Notes under the pieces: model-generated
What the model was told of the DNA's origin: nothing
Databases searched by the model: none
The model's input: only the letters and a program-made list of their open reading frames with translations
Translations under genes and position numbers: made by a program
Part shown: positions 15,683 through 23,762 of the stretch, piece after piece
Numbering within the stretch: the stretch's first letter is position 1
How the letters are laid out: each line of letters starts with the position of its first letter
Source: JACPYF01 sp964348695
GTDB taxonomy: Bacteria; Patescibacteriota; Saccharimonadia; Saccharimonadales; Saccharimonadaceae
DNA length: 64,000 bases
Assembly (NCBI GenBank): GCA_964348695.1
Contig: CAYGDI010000001.1
Coordinates: forward strand, 1 to 64,000
Direction: 5' to 3'

Positions 15683-16342
15683 ATGTCTATGTATTTTAAA
15701 GATCGTGAAGCTGCAGGTATTGAGCTTGCGGAAAAACTAGCAGACTATAGGTATGAAAATACTATAGTTATAGCTTTGAGCAATGGTGGTGTTGCGGTCG
15801 CTGAGCCTATTGCAGCAAAGCTACATTGTTTTTTGACACTACTCCTACTGGAAGATATCAAAATACCTGGAGAGCCAGAACCTTTTGGTTCGGTCAATCA
15901 ATATGGTAAATTCAGTCAAAACAGTTTCTATTCTGCAGGAGAGATAGAAGGTATGTATAGTGAGTTTCATGGAGTTTTTGAGCAGCAGCAGAGAGAAAAT
16001 CTGTCGCACATGAACGCTCTGCTGGGCGACGGAGGTATATTGAACCCTCAGATGGTAAAAGATAGGGTTGTGATTTTGGTAACGGACGGTTTACTGAACG
16101 GTGCATCACTCGATGCAGCGACTGAATTTCTCAAACCAATCAGAACAAAAAAGATAATTGTAGTTGCCCCGCTGGCAACACGTATTGCAGCCGATAAGAT
16201 GCATCTTGTTGGAGATGAAATCTACACCTTAGCAATCAACGATGACCTACTAGAGATAGATCACTATTTTGAGAATAATGATCTGCCTTCACGTGAGCAA
16301 ACAATTGCGAAAATCAACCAAGCAATCCTCAGCTGGAAATAA
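15683..16342 (+). CDS. phosphoribosyltransferase-like protein
   Basis: A 219-residue protein resembling the COG1926 group of predicted phosphoribosyltransferases: an N-terminal RxxAGxxLAxxL-like helix, VIALSNGGV (the VxxPRGG-type loop), and VVILVTDGLLNGAS at about residues 131-144 where a PRPP loop would read VxVDDGxxTGxT. The first acidic residue and the TGAT core are altered, so PRPP binding may be weakened or lost. It shares its -10 box with priA. Function unknown; the fold assignment is moderately firm. Confidence 0.65.
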   Translation: MSMYFKDREAAGIELAEKLADYRYENTIVIALSNGGVAVAEPIAAKLHCFLTLLLLEDIKIPGEPEPFGSVNQYGKFSQNSFYSAGEIEGMYSEFHGVFEQQQRENLSHMNALLGDGGILNPQMVKDRVVILVTDGLLNGASLDAATEFLKPIRTKKIIVVAPLATRIAADKMHLVGDEIYTLAINDDLLEIDHYFENNDLPSREQTIAKINQAILSWK

Positions 16343-16361
16343 ATTCAAGCTTGTTTTTGTA

Positions 16362-16390
16362 TTGAAAATAGCTTGCAGCACGTGTAGAAT
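16362..16390 (+). promoter_or_regulatory. promoter for the winged-helix gene
   Basis: TTGAAA (16362-16367), 17 nt, TAGAAT (16385-16390). The leader of about 35 nt ends with GGGAGA just before the ATG. Confidence 0.6.
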
Positions 16391-16431
16391 AAAAAGCAAC
16401 ACTAAGACAAATCTAAGGTTGATGGGAGATT

Positions 16432-16746
16432 ATGTTAGACGTTTTTATTACTAGTAGAGTGCGCCGAAAAATTATTGTGGTATACGCAAAATACCCTGAT
16501 TTTCGTACTCATGTACGCGGTCTAGCAAAGCTTATCAAAGAAGATCCAGGCAATATTCAGCGTGAGCTCAAGCGTCTGGAAAAAGTTGGTTTTTTGACTG
16601 CTGAAAAGCAAGGCAACACGAAAATATATTCGACAAACAAATCATTCTCGATTTTTAAAGAACTGCAAAGCATAGTGATCAAATCTCAACAAGCTCAAAC
16701 AGCAAGAGGCAAGCGACCTGTGACGAACGAACCTTCTATGCAGTGA
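16432..16746 (+). CDS. winged-helix DNA-binding protein (ArsR/MarR-like)
   Basis: A 104-residue protein with a winged helix-turn-helix at about residues 5-75: a first helix ending in RRKIIVVYAKYPD, the HVRGLAKLIKEDPGNIQRELKRLEKVGFL recognition region, a wing with EKQGNTKIYS. The pattern matches small nucleotidyltransferase-associated or ArsR-like regulators. It has no sensor domain, only a basic tail. A Shine-Dalgarno GGGAGA is present. recJ starts 11 nt downstream. Targets unknown; autoregulation is possible. Confidence 0.75.
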   Translation: MLDVFITSRVRRKIIVVYAKYPDFRTHVRGLAKLIKEDPGNIQRELKRLEKVGFLTAEKQGNTKIYSTNKSFSIFKELQSIVIKSQQAQTARGKRPVTNEPSMQ

Positions 16747-16756
16747 TACAACTGAC

Positions 16757-18394
16757 GTGAGCTACAATGTGAATAGTATTTTTGAAACACTTTTAAAAAA
16801 ACGCGGATTGAAAACAAAGGCTCAAATAGAGTCTTTTTTGCATCCTAGCTACGACAGATTGAGTGATCCGATGTTGCTACCAGATGTAGAACAAGCTATC
16901 AAACGACTGAAAATTGCTCACAAAAAAAAGGAAAAGATTGTCATCTACGGCGACTATGATATCGATGGGCTGAGTGCGACAACACTTTTGTTTGATGCAT
17001 TCAGGCAGTTTGGCCTAGATGTCTCGACTTTCATACCTAGTCGTTTTGACGAAGGGTATGGTCTCAGTAGTGATGCTATAGAAAAACTGAGTGGGGAAGG
17101 CGCGCAACTGATCGTGACAGTGGATTGTGGTAGTTTGAGTATTGATGAAATAGCGAACGCTAAAAAGCTCGGTGTAGATGTGATCGTGACTGATCATCAT
17201 AATATAGGCGATGAATTGCCCGATGCAGTTGCGATTATTAATCCAAAAAGAACCGATCACAAATACCCATTCAAAGATTTTTCAGGCGTTGGTGTGGCAT
17301 TTGGACTAGTGAGAGCTATGCAAAAACACATGAAAGGTCTGGAGGAGGGTCATGAAAAATGGCTACTGGATCTTGTGGCGCTGGGTACGATCTGCGACAT
17401 CGTACCGCTAACTGGTGAGAACAGAGTACTGGCATATTGGGGTCTCAAAGTCATGAGCCAAACGAGACGGCCGGGGATCAAGGCTTTGATGGCGGTAGCA
17501 AAAATCGATCCATCTCATATCACTGCGCGTAGTCTTGGTTTTGGTCTCGGTCCCAGACTCAATGCTAGTGGTCGACTGGAAACTGCTCAGGTCAGTTTAG
17601 ATCTACTCACGGCAGACGAAAATTCCAAAGCTCTAGAGCTCGCACAAGAGCTTGATGGCATGAACCAAATGCGTCGCAAAGAACAAAACAGGATTGTTCA
17701 AGAAGCTGGACAACTGATCGGCCAGTATGAAAAAGACCATGTGCTAGTACTGAGTAGTACTAGCTGGAACCACGGTATAGTTGGTATTGTTGCTGCGAAA
17801 ATAGTTGAGTCTCATCACAAACCTACCTTTGTACTACAAGAACTTGGCGATGAAACCAAAGGTTCGGCACGTAGTTTTGGCGATTTTTCCGTGGGTGAAG
17901 CTATCCGTTTTAGTCAAAAGCATATTATTAAAGGTGGCGGGCATCATCTCGCGGCAGGAGTAACACTACACACAACACATATTGAAAAATTTCGTGTGTC
18001 GGTGAACGAGTATTACAAAAGTCTGGAATTGTCAGATCAAAAAACACACTTGCGACCAAAAGCAGAGGTGACAATAGGTAGTTTTGAGAATATAGACGAA
18101 GAATTGGTGATGCATATTAATCAACTAGAACCTTTTGGCGATGGAAATGCTCAGCCAGTATTTTCGATAGAGCAGTTGGTTGTTGTTGACATCAGAACTA
18201 TGGGCGACCAAAAACAGCATGTGAAACTAACTCTTCGGGATGGATCTGGTCGTACGATGCAATTTTTGGCATTTAATGCACCTAGGCATTTTTTCGTACA
18301 ACCGCGTGATACTGTGAATGTATGGTGTACATTTGATATGAATGAATGGATGGGTCGGCGTAGTGTTGAGGGTAGACTGTTAGAAGTTGCGTGA
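16757..18394 (+). CDS. recJ: single-stranded-DNA-specific exonuclease RecJ
   Basis: A 5'-to-3' ssDNA exonuclease of recombination and mismatch repair. It has 545 residues, close to family length. The DHH domain shows motif I IYGDYDIDGLSAT (about residues 63-75), motif II VTVDCGS, motif III VTDHHN and motif IV Asp; the DHHA1 domain has SWNHGIVGIVA and GGGHHLAAG, and an OB domain follows. The start is GTG 16757, the first candidate after the preceding stop; GATACA six nt upstream could be a leaderless -10, but operon read-through from the HTH gene is equally possible. Confidence 0.95.
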   Translation: MSYNVNSIFETLLKKRGLKTKAQIESFLHPSYDRLSDPMLLPDVEQAIKRLKIAHKKKEKIVIYGDYDIDGLSATTLLFDAFRQFGLDVSTFIPSRFDEGYGLSSDAIEKLSGEGAQLIVTVDCGSLSIDEIANAKKLGVDVIVTDHHNIGDELPDAVAIINPKRTDHKYPFKDFSGVGVAFGLVRAMQKHMKGLEEGHEKWLLDLVALGTICDIVPLTGENRVLAYWGLKVMSQTRRPGIKALMAVAKIDPSHITARSLGFGLGPRLNASGRLETAQVSLDLLTADENSKALELAQELDGMNQMRRKEQNRIVQEAGQLIGQYEKDHVLVLSSTSWNHGIVGIVAAKIVESHHKPTFVLQELGDETKGSARSFGDFSVGEAIRFSQKHIIKGGGHHLAAGVTLHTTHIEKFRVSVNEYYKSLELSDQKTHLRPKAEVTIGSFENIDEELVMHINQLEPFGDGNAQPVFSIEQLVVVDIRTMGDQKQHVKLTLRDGSGRTMQFLAFNAPRHFFVQPRDTVNVWCTFDMNEWMGRRSVEGRLLEVA

Positions 18395-18415
18395 TCTTCT
18401 CTGTTGTGATAGAGT
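18387..18415 (+). promoter_or_regulatory. promoter for rpsU
   Basis: TTGCGT (18387-18392), 17 nt, TAGAGT (18410-18415), ten nt before ATG 18426. It overlaps the last codons of recJ. A short leader of only 3-5 nt is predicted. Confidence 0.45.
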
Positions 18416-18425
18416 AGTTATCTAT

Positions 18426-18641
18426 ATGGTACAAGTTACAAGAAAAGATGAGAACGAGGCTAACGAAAACATCATTCGTCGGTTTAACCGCAAGGTGTTG
18501 CAAAGTGGCGTATTGGCTGTTGCCAAAAACAATCAGCGTTTTAGCAAACCTATCAGCAAAACTGAACGTCGTAAAAAAGCTATTATACGTAAAGAACGTC
18601 GAGCAGAAAAAGCTCTCAGTATTCGTCTAGGCAAAAAATGA
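18426..18641 (+). CDS. rpsU: 30S ribosomal protein S21
   Basis: A 71-residue, highly basic protein. The bS21 pattern is clear: VTRKDENEANENIIRRFNRKVLQSGVL, then a C-terminal run of Arg/Lys-rich helix (RRKKAIIRKERR). S21 sits near the anti-Shine-Dalgarno region of 16S rRNA and affects start selection, relevant in a genome with so many SD-less starts. ATG 18426 is preferred over a longer frame from 18387, whose extra residues do not fit the family. It overlaps yqeY by 4 nt (ATGA), as in many bacteria where rpsU and yqeY are paired. Confidence 0.93.
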   Translation: MVQVTRKDENEANENIIRRFNRKVLQSGVLAVAKNNQRFSKPISKTERRKKAIIRKERRAEKALSIRLGKK

Positions 18642-19093
18642 GTCTAAAAACACGGCTTCAAGATGATCTCAAGTCGGCTATGTTGGCTAGAGATAGTTTT
18701 TTGACGGATACACTCAAAGGCTTAAAAAGTGCGATTTTAAACCAAGAAATTGCAGAAGGCAAAAGAGAAGAAGGTTTGGGTGATGGTGAAATCGAAAGTT
18801 TGTTTGCAAAGGAAGTAAAAAAACGTGACGAAGCTGCCAATCTTTACGATCAGGGCGGTAACAGTGAAATGGCTAAAAAAGAACGAGCCGAAAAAGAGAT
18901 TATTGCAAAATATCTTCCAGAACAGCTGAGCGAAGAGGATATCAAAAAGCTTGTTGAACAAGCTATAGAAACAACTAGTGCAACAGAGCCAAAAGATATG
19001 GGTAAGGTCATTGGTTTTGTCAAAGGTAAAGCTGGCAATAGTGCAGATGGTGCGGTGGTAGCAAAGATTGCAAAAGAGTTGCTGCAGGACTAA
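18638..19093 (+). CDS. yqeY: GatB/YqeY domain protein
   Basis: A 151-residue protein of the YqeY family, homologous to the tRNA-binding tail of GatB. Landmarks: the N-terminal helix LKTRLQDDLKSAMLARDS, the AKEVKKRDEAANLYDQGG segment, then EKEIIAKYLPEQLSEEDI and DMGKVIGFVKGK, GAVVAKIAKELL. The exact role is unresolved; binding to tRNA or to aminoacyl-tRNA enzymes has been suggested. Translationally coupled to rpsU through ATGA, a conserved neighbourhood. Confidence 0.92.
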   Translation: MSLKTRLQDDLKSAMLARDSFLTDTLKGLKSAILNQEIAEGKREEGLGDGEIESLFAKEVKKRDEAANLYDQGGNSEMAKKERAEKEIIAKYLPEQLSEEDIKKLVEQAIETTSATEPKDMGKVIGFVKGKAGNSADGAVVAKIAKELLQD

Positions 19094-19140
19094 TTCATCA
19101 TTTATTTCAGTAAGCCGCAGGTGTTTAGTACAATAGCTGT

Positions 19141-19683
19141 ATGATTTTATTTTTTGGCCCTCCAGGTTCTGGCAAAAGTGTACAAGGCAAAATGCTGGCA
19201 GACAGCCGTGGCTGGAAATGGGTTTCTGTAGGGCAACTACTGAGGGAAAGTAACGACCCGGAGATCCTAAAAACTATCAATGCTGGAAAGCTTGTTGATT
19301 ATAGAAAGAGTAGTCAGATAGTTGCTGATGCGATGAAACGCTACAAAGATTTAGACCATGTGATTCTCGATGGGTATCCTCGAGAGATTGAACAGGCTAG
19401 ATGGCTAGTCGAAAACACCCCTTTGCACGAAAAAAATATCGCACTCATCATTATTTTAGATGTAGAGCACGATGAGCTACTCAAACGTCTCGATATTCGA
19501 GCTCGCAATGATGATGAACCTGAAGCTATAAAAAAACGACTCGAAGTTTTTGTGCGGGATACTATGCCGATAGTTGATTATTACAAATCAGTAGGTGTTC
19601 CAGCGGTGCATATCGATGGCAGCGGAACTATGGATCAGGTGCATGACCGTATAAATGGCGCACTACAAGGTAGAATCACATAA
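19141..19683 (+). CDS. adk: adenylate kinase
   Basis: Interconverts AMP plus ATP with two ADP. It has 180 residues, a short-LID form without the zinc finger. P-loop FFGPPGSGKSVQGK at residues 4-17, the AMP-site region LLRES, DGYPRE (usual DGFPR) near 80, and the lid arginines RARNDDEPEAIKKRL. TACAAT (19129-19134) lies six nt before the ATG with no Shine-Dalgarno: leaderless. It overlaps map by 1 nt; adk-map is the conserved tail of ribosomal-protein operons elsewhere, here separated from secY. Confidence 0.93.
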   Translation: MILFFGPPGSGKSVQGKMLADSRGWKWVSVGQLLRESNDPEILKTINAGKLVDYRKSSQIVADAMKRYKDLDHVILDGYPREIEQARWLVENTPLHEKNIALIIILDVEHDELLKRLDIRARNDDEPEAIKKRLEVFVRDTMPIVDYYKSVGVPAVHIDGSGTMDQVHDRINGALQGRIT

Positions 19684-20435
19684 TGTATACCAGGGTAAAA
19701 ACAGCAGCAGAGATAGAAAATCTACGTAAAAGCGGGCGTATTTTAGCCGAAATATTGCAGGGTGTTCGTGAGCTCGCAAAACCAGGCAAGACAGGTTTTG
19801 ATATCAATGCATTTGTTGCAAGTGAGGCAGAAGGCGTCAATGCTGTGTGTGCGTTTGCTGGCTACAACGGGTTTCCAGGCAATATCTGTATATCGGCAAA
19901 TGACGAAGTGGTACATGGTATTCCTACAGAAAGACCTTTTAAGAAAGGTGATGTGATTACTTTTGATTTTGGGATTAGCTACGGCGGTATGATCACTGAT
20001 TCGGCCTTTACGATGGTGATTGGTGAAGAGCCAAGAGGCGACAAAAAAAGGTTGATTGAGAACACCGAAGCTGCGCTATATAGGGGGCTTGAAGAAATTG
20101 AGTCAGGGATTCGTATCGGAGATATAGGTTCAGCAATAGGTACCGTTCTCGGCGAAGCAAACCTTGGGATTGTACGGGATCTTGTGGGTCACGGCGTTGG
20201 TCATCAAGTGCATGAGCAGCCAGATATCCCGAACTATGGTCGTTCTGGCAGAGGTGACAAACTAAAAAAACACATGAGTCTGGCAATAGAGCCAATTGCA
20301 ACACTAGGTGACCATCAGATAAAAGTAGACGACGATGGGTGGACGATACGAACAGTTGATGGTTCGTTAGCTGCACAGTTTGAGCATACTATTTTGGTAC
20401 TCGACGACGGCTGTGAAATTCTGACAGCACTCTAG
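19683..20435 (+). CDS. map: methionine aminopeptidase, type I
   Basis: Removes the initiator Met after deformylation. It has 250 residues, normal for type I. The five metal ligands are visible: Asp in TFDFGISY, Asp in ITDSAFT, His in GHGVGHQVHEQP, Glu in LAIEPI and Glu in AQFEHTI. The second ligand motif is ITDSAFT rather than the usual HGDTSRTF. It follows adk with a stop/start overlap (TAATG). Together with fmt and def in this window, the formyl-Met cycle is complete. Confidence 0.95.
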   Translation: MYTRVKTAAEIENLRKSGRILAEILQGVRELAKPGKTGFDINAFVASEAEGVNAVCAFAGYNGFPGNICISANDEVVHGIPTERPFKKGDVITFDFGISYGGMITDSAFTMVIGEEPRGDKKRLIENTEAALYRGLEEIESGIRIGDIGSAIGTVLGEANLGIVRDLVGHGVGHQVHEQPDIPNYGRSGRGDKLKKHMSLAIEPIATLGDHQIKVDDDGWTIRTVDGSLAAQFEHTILVLDDGCEILTAL

Positions 20436-20438
20436 ATT

Positions 20439-20467
20439 TTGCACATTCTATCCGTAAGCGGTATAAT
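20439..20467 (+). promoter_or_regulatory. promoter for ftsA
   Basis: TTGCAC (20439-20444), 17 nt, TATAAT (20462-20467), then nine nt to ATG 20477. A good example of a leaderless promoter with a recognisable -35. Confidence 0.7.
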
Positions 20468-20476
20468 GAGCGCAAT

Positions 20477-21724
20477 ATGCAAGAACTTTCGAGATACGCC
20501 GTTGGTCTAGATATCGGTACCACTACTGTGCGCTGCGTGGTTGGTCATCGTGATGAGGGTGCTGCTCACCCAACTATTATTGGGGTTGGAGAAGCTCCAA
20601 ATATGGGTATGAGAAAAGGAGTTGTGGTAAATCTTGTTACTACTGCTCAAGCTGTTGATAAAGCGCTCGAAGAGGCAGAGCGCGTATCTGGTCACCAGGT
20701 AGAGGGTGCCACTGTCAGTATTAACGGAAATCATATACTAGGCATGAGTTCAAAAGGTGTTGTTGCTGTGAGTAATCGCAATCATGAGATTAGTGAAGAA
20801 GATCTAGCACGAGCCGAAGAAGCCGCAACTGTTGTGCAGCTACCTGCAAATAGGGAGATCTTAGAGGTAACTCCACGTAGCTTTTCTCTAGATGACCAAG
20901 ACAATATCCGAGATCCTATCGGTATGAATGGAGTGCGGCTAGAGGTAGATGCCTATGTGATTACTGCATTGTCACCAAATCTTAGAAATGTATTAAAAGT
21001 CGCCGATATGACAAAAACAAGTGTGCATCATAGCGTTCCTTCTGGTTTAGCAGCAGCACACGCGGTGCTAAGTGACACGCAAAAAGAAAATGGCGTTTTG
21101 TTGGTTGATATTGGTGGAACAACGACAAATTTGGCTGTGTATGACGAAGGAGATTTGCAGCATGTGGCCGTTCTGTCTGTTGGGGGAGCAAATATAACCA
21201 ATGATTTGGCAGTTGGGCTTAAGGTAGATCTCGATATTGCTGAAAAAGTAAAGATCGAACATGCAGTTGCAGTGAGTGATATTAGAAAAGCAAAAGACAA
21301 GAAAATATCGCTCAAGGTTGATGCTCGTACATATGAATTTGAAACAGAAACAATAGACGATGTTGTTGAGGCTCGGCTGGAGGAAATTTTTGAAGCTGTC
21401 AACGACGAGCTCAAACAGATTGGGCGCCAGGCTAACTTACCTGGAGGGGTGATTCTAACAGGAGGAACAGCTCAGTTAAAAGGTATAGATCTATACGCCA
21501 AAGAAGCTCTGCAGCTAGCTGTGAATATAGGCTCGGCACAAGGTTTCGGCGGTGTTGCTGAAAATATTACGAAGCCGCAATACGCAACGGTTGCAGGACT
21601 GATGCTAATAGACCTCGAAGATATGCAAAAAAATAGAGGCCATGATCGTCAAGAGAGTGTTGGTTTCTCAGTTTCTCATCTGACAGGATCTCTCAAAGGT
21701 CTCTTGGGTAAATTTCGTAGTTAA
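20477..21724 (+). CDS. ftsA: cell division protein FtsA
   Basis: An actin-like protein that tethers FtsZ to the membrane. It has 415 residues. Phosphate-1 GLDIGTTTVR at residues 10-19, the SHS2 1C domain (about 85-165), phosphate-2 LLVDIGGTTTN, the IEHA helix, adenosine motif GVILTGGTAQLKG, and a C-terminal region HLTGSLKGLLGKFRS that is a likely amphipathic membrane-targeting helix. Leaderless start. ftsZ follows after 92 nt with its own promoter. Confidence 0.95.
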   Translation: MQELSRYAVGLDIGTTTVRCVVGHRDEGAAHPTIIGVGEAPNMGMRKGVVVNLVTTAQAVDKALEEAERVSGHQVEGATVSINGNHILGMSSKGVVAVSNRNHEISEEDLARAEEAATVVQLPANREILEVTPRSFSLDDQDNIRDPIGMNGVRLEVDAYVITALSPNLRNVLKVADMTKTSVHHSVPSGLAAAHAVLSDTQKENGVLLVDIGGTTTNLAVYDEGDLQHVAVLSVGGANITNDLAVGLKVDLDIAEKVKIEHAVAVSDIRKAKDKKISLKVDARTYEFETETIDDVVEARLEEIFEAVNDELKQIGRQANLPGGVILTGGTAQLKGIDLYAKEALQLAVNIGSAQGFGGVAENITKPQYATVAGLMLIDLEDMQKNRGHDRQESVGFSVSHLTGSLKGLLGKFRS

Positions 21725-21732
21725 ACGACTAT

Positions 21733-21761
21733 TTGATAGATACCAGTCAGCCGTGTATACT
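21733..21761 (+). promoter_or_regulatory. promoter for ftsZ
   Basis: TTGATA (21733-21738), 17 nt, TATACT (21756-21761). The leader of about 50 nt contains AAGGAAACGGGG before ATG 21817. ftsZ therefore uses the leadered style, unlike ftsA. Confidence 0.75.
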
Positions 21762-21816
21762 GGGTGTATAACAGATATGACAAAAAGTATATTGAAGGAA
21801 ACGGGGAACAATATCT

Positions 21817-23046
21817 ATGCCTGAAATTAAACCAAGCGACATCCAGACTTTTGCGAATATTAAAGTTATTGGTGTTGGTGGAGCAGGAGGCTCTGCGATC
21901 AATCGTATGAAAGAGGCGGGACTGCACAGTGTGCAATTTGTCGCGATTAATACTGATGCCCAAGCACTTCACAACTCAAAAGCTGACGTCAAACTACATA
22001 TTGGAAAAGATACTACTCGTGGGCTAGGTGCTGGTGCTGATCCAAAAGCTGGACAAGCTGCAGCAGAAGAATCTCGCGAAGATATCAAACAAGCGCTCGA
22101 AGGTGCTGACCTAGTATTTGTGACTATTGGTGCTGGTGGTGGTACTGGTTCCGGTGCAGGTCATATCGTTGCGGAAATTGCTAGGGAAATGGGTATTTTG
22201 GTTGTCGGTGTTGCGACAAAACCATTTAGTTTCGAAGGTCAAAAGCGCTCACAGAATGCCGAATGGGCGATTGCGAACCTGGGTCGCAAAGTAGATACTA
22301 TGATCACTATTCCAAACGATCGATTATTACAGACTATTGATCGTCGAACACCGTTATTAGAAACATTTAAGATTGCCGATGACGTCTTGCGCCAAGGTGT
22401 GCAAGGTATATCTGAGCTGATCACTGAACACGGTCTGATTAACCTAGACTTTGCCGATGTAAAAGCAATCGTTAGTAATGCAGGTTCAGCATTGATGGGT
22501 ATCGGTCGTGCTAGTGGAGATGATCGTGCGGCTCAAGCTGCCCAACAAGCTATTGAATCACCTCTAATAGAAGTCAGTATCGATGGCGCGCGTGGGGTGT
22601 TATTCAATGTAACTGGTGGTTACGATATGAGCATGAGTGAAATTCAAGAGGCAGCAGAGCTCATCACGAGTGCGGTTTCTCCAGATGCAAATATCATATT
22701 TGGTGCAACTTTGAAGCCTGAAATGGAAGACGAACTGATTATCACAGTTATTGCTACAGGTTTTGACGCAGCGTTCTTTCACGAGCAAGAAACACCGCCT
22801 TTACCAGAAAATCCAATCTCAACAAGAACTCCTATCGAGAAAAAATCGGAAGAACCAAGTGTTTCGGTCGCTGAAGAAGAGTTGGCAAAAATCGATATGA
22901 ATCTCGATCAAAAAGAAGATGTTGCAAAGACATTTAGTAGTGAAGAAGACAAGAATATCTGGCACTATGATGAAGAAGAATCTGATACTCCTGCGTTTTT
23001 GAGACGACGAAAAAAGAACAAAAAGTCTGACGAAAAAGACAAATAA
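21817..23046 (+). CDS. ftsZ: cell division protein FtsZ
   Basis: Tubulin-like GTPase of the division ring. It has 409 residues. Gly-rich loop IGVGGAGGSAINRM at about 18-31, tubulin signature GAGGGTGSGAG at about 107-117, T7 loop LINLDFADV (Asn, Asp for GTP hydrolysis). The C-terminal part from about 325 is an acidic linker (EEKDKN...DEEE), and the extreme end FLRRRKKNKKSDEKDK is strongly basic in place of the usual conserved FtsA/ZipA-binding peptide; QEDIPAFLR-like residues are partly recognisable in ESDTPAFLRR. Confidence 0.97.
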   Translation: MPEIKPSDIQTFANIKVIGVGGAGGSAINRMKEAGLHSVQFVAINTDAQALHNSKADVKLHIGKDTTRGLGAGADPKAGQAAAEESREDIKQALEGADLVFVTIGAGGGTGSGAGHIVAEIAREMGILVVGVATKPFSFEGQKRSQNAEWAIANLGRKVDTMITIPNDRLLQTIDRRTPLLETFKIADDVLRQGVQGISELITEHGLINLDFADVKAIVSNAGSALMGIGRASGDDRAAQAAQQAIESPLIEVSIDGARGVLFNVTGGYDMSMSEIQEAAELITSAVSPDANIIFGATLKPEMEDELIITVIATGFDAAFFHEQETPPLPENPISTRTPIEKKSEEPSVSVAEEELAKIDMNLDQKEDVAKTFSSEEDKNIWHYDEEESDTPAFLRRRKKNKKSDEKDK

Positions 23047-23049
23047 GAT

Positions 23050-23502
23050 ATGAAGTGTCCACACTGCAATAACCAAGACTCAAAGGTTATAGAATCTCGT
23101 GATGCGAGTGAAAGTGGCGCAATACGTCGCCGTCGTGAGTGTTTAAAATGTGGCCATAGGTATACTACATACGAGCGGGTCGAAAGACCTAACCTTGCGG
23201 TTGTTAAAAAAGACGGAGCGCGTGAACTTTTCGATCGCAATAAGCTATTTGCTGCAATACATCGTTCTGTGGGCAAGTTTCTCTCGTCTGACATGGAGGT
23301 TGAGTCGATTGTCTCAAAAGTTGAGAATGAGCTTTATTCACAAGGCGATACAGAACTACCCTCAAAAGCTATTGGTGATCTTGTACTCAAGGAGCTTGGA
23401 GATCGCAATCAAGTCGCCTATGTGCGTTTTGCCAGTGTATACCAGGAGTTCAAGACAGTAGATGAGTTTGCTCAAACACTGGAGAGGCTAAACAAAAAAT
23501 AA
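23050..23502 (+). CDS. nrdR: transcriptional repressor NrdR
   Basis: A repressor of ribonucleotide reductase genes that senses dATP/ATP. It has 150 residues. The N-terminal zinc ribbon is CPHC (residues 3-6) and CLKCGH, with the DNA-binding RRRREC between. The ATP-cone domain (about 46-136) has VKKDGARELFDRNKL. It starts 4 nt after ftsZ and probably rides on the ftsZ transcript. No nrd gene is in the window, so its target cannot be seen here. Confidence 0.95.
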   Translation: MKCPHCNNQDSKVIESRDASESGAIRRRRECLKCGHRYTTYERVERPNLAVVKKDGARELFDRNKLFAAIHRSVGKFLSSDMEVESIVSKVENELYSQGDTELPSKAIGDLVLKELGDRNQVAYVRFASVYQEFKTVDEFAQTLERLNKK

Positions 23503-23762
23503 TGAAAGCATATATTGCGTACAAAGAGCAGAGTGATCACGCACGAGCGGTGACGGAATTTTTGCGCGATTTTGAAAGGCGTACAGGTAAAAAAGTTGAG
23601 TTGATCAACCCGGAAACGCCAAGTGGTTCCGGCTTTTGTGAAACATATGACATTGTGGAGTATCCAACAGTTGTCGCAGTTGATGACAATGGAGCTTTAC
23701 TCAACCAGTGGCGTGGATTACCGTTGCCTTTAATAGATGAGGTAAGTTATTATGCTAACTAA
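23502..23762 (+). CDS. thioredoxin-fold protein without CxxC
   Basis: An 86-residue protein that follows the core of a thioredoxin/glutaredoxin fold: strand (KAYIAYK), helix, strand (KVELINP), helix, then YDIVEYPTVVAVDDNG with the cis-Pro loop YPT and the edge strand. The usual CxxC near the N terminus is absent; the only Cys is in GSGFCETY. It overlaps nrdR by 1 nt and the VKOR gene by 11 nt, so it is translationally coupled to a disulfide-forming enzyme. It may be a redox-inactive or monothiol partner; the role is inference. Confidence 0.65.
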   Translation: MKAYIAYKEQSDHARAVTEFLRDFERRTGKKVELINPETPSGSGFCETYDIVEYPTVVAVDDNGALLNQWRGLPLPLIDEVSYYAN

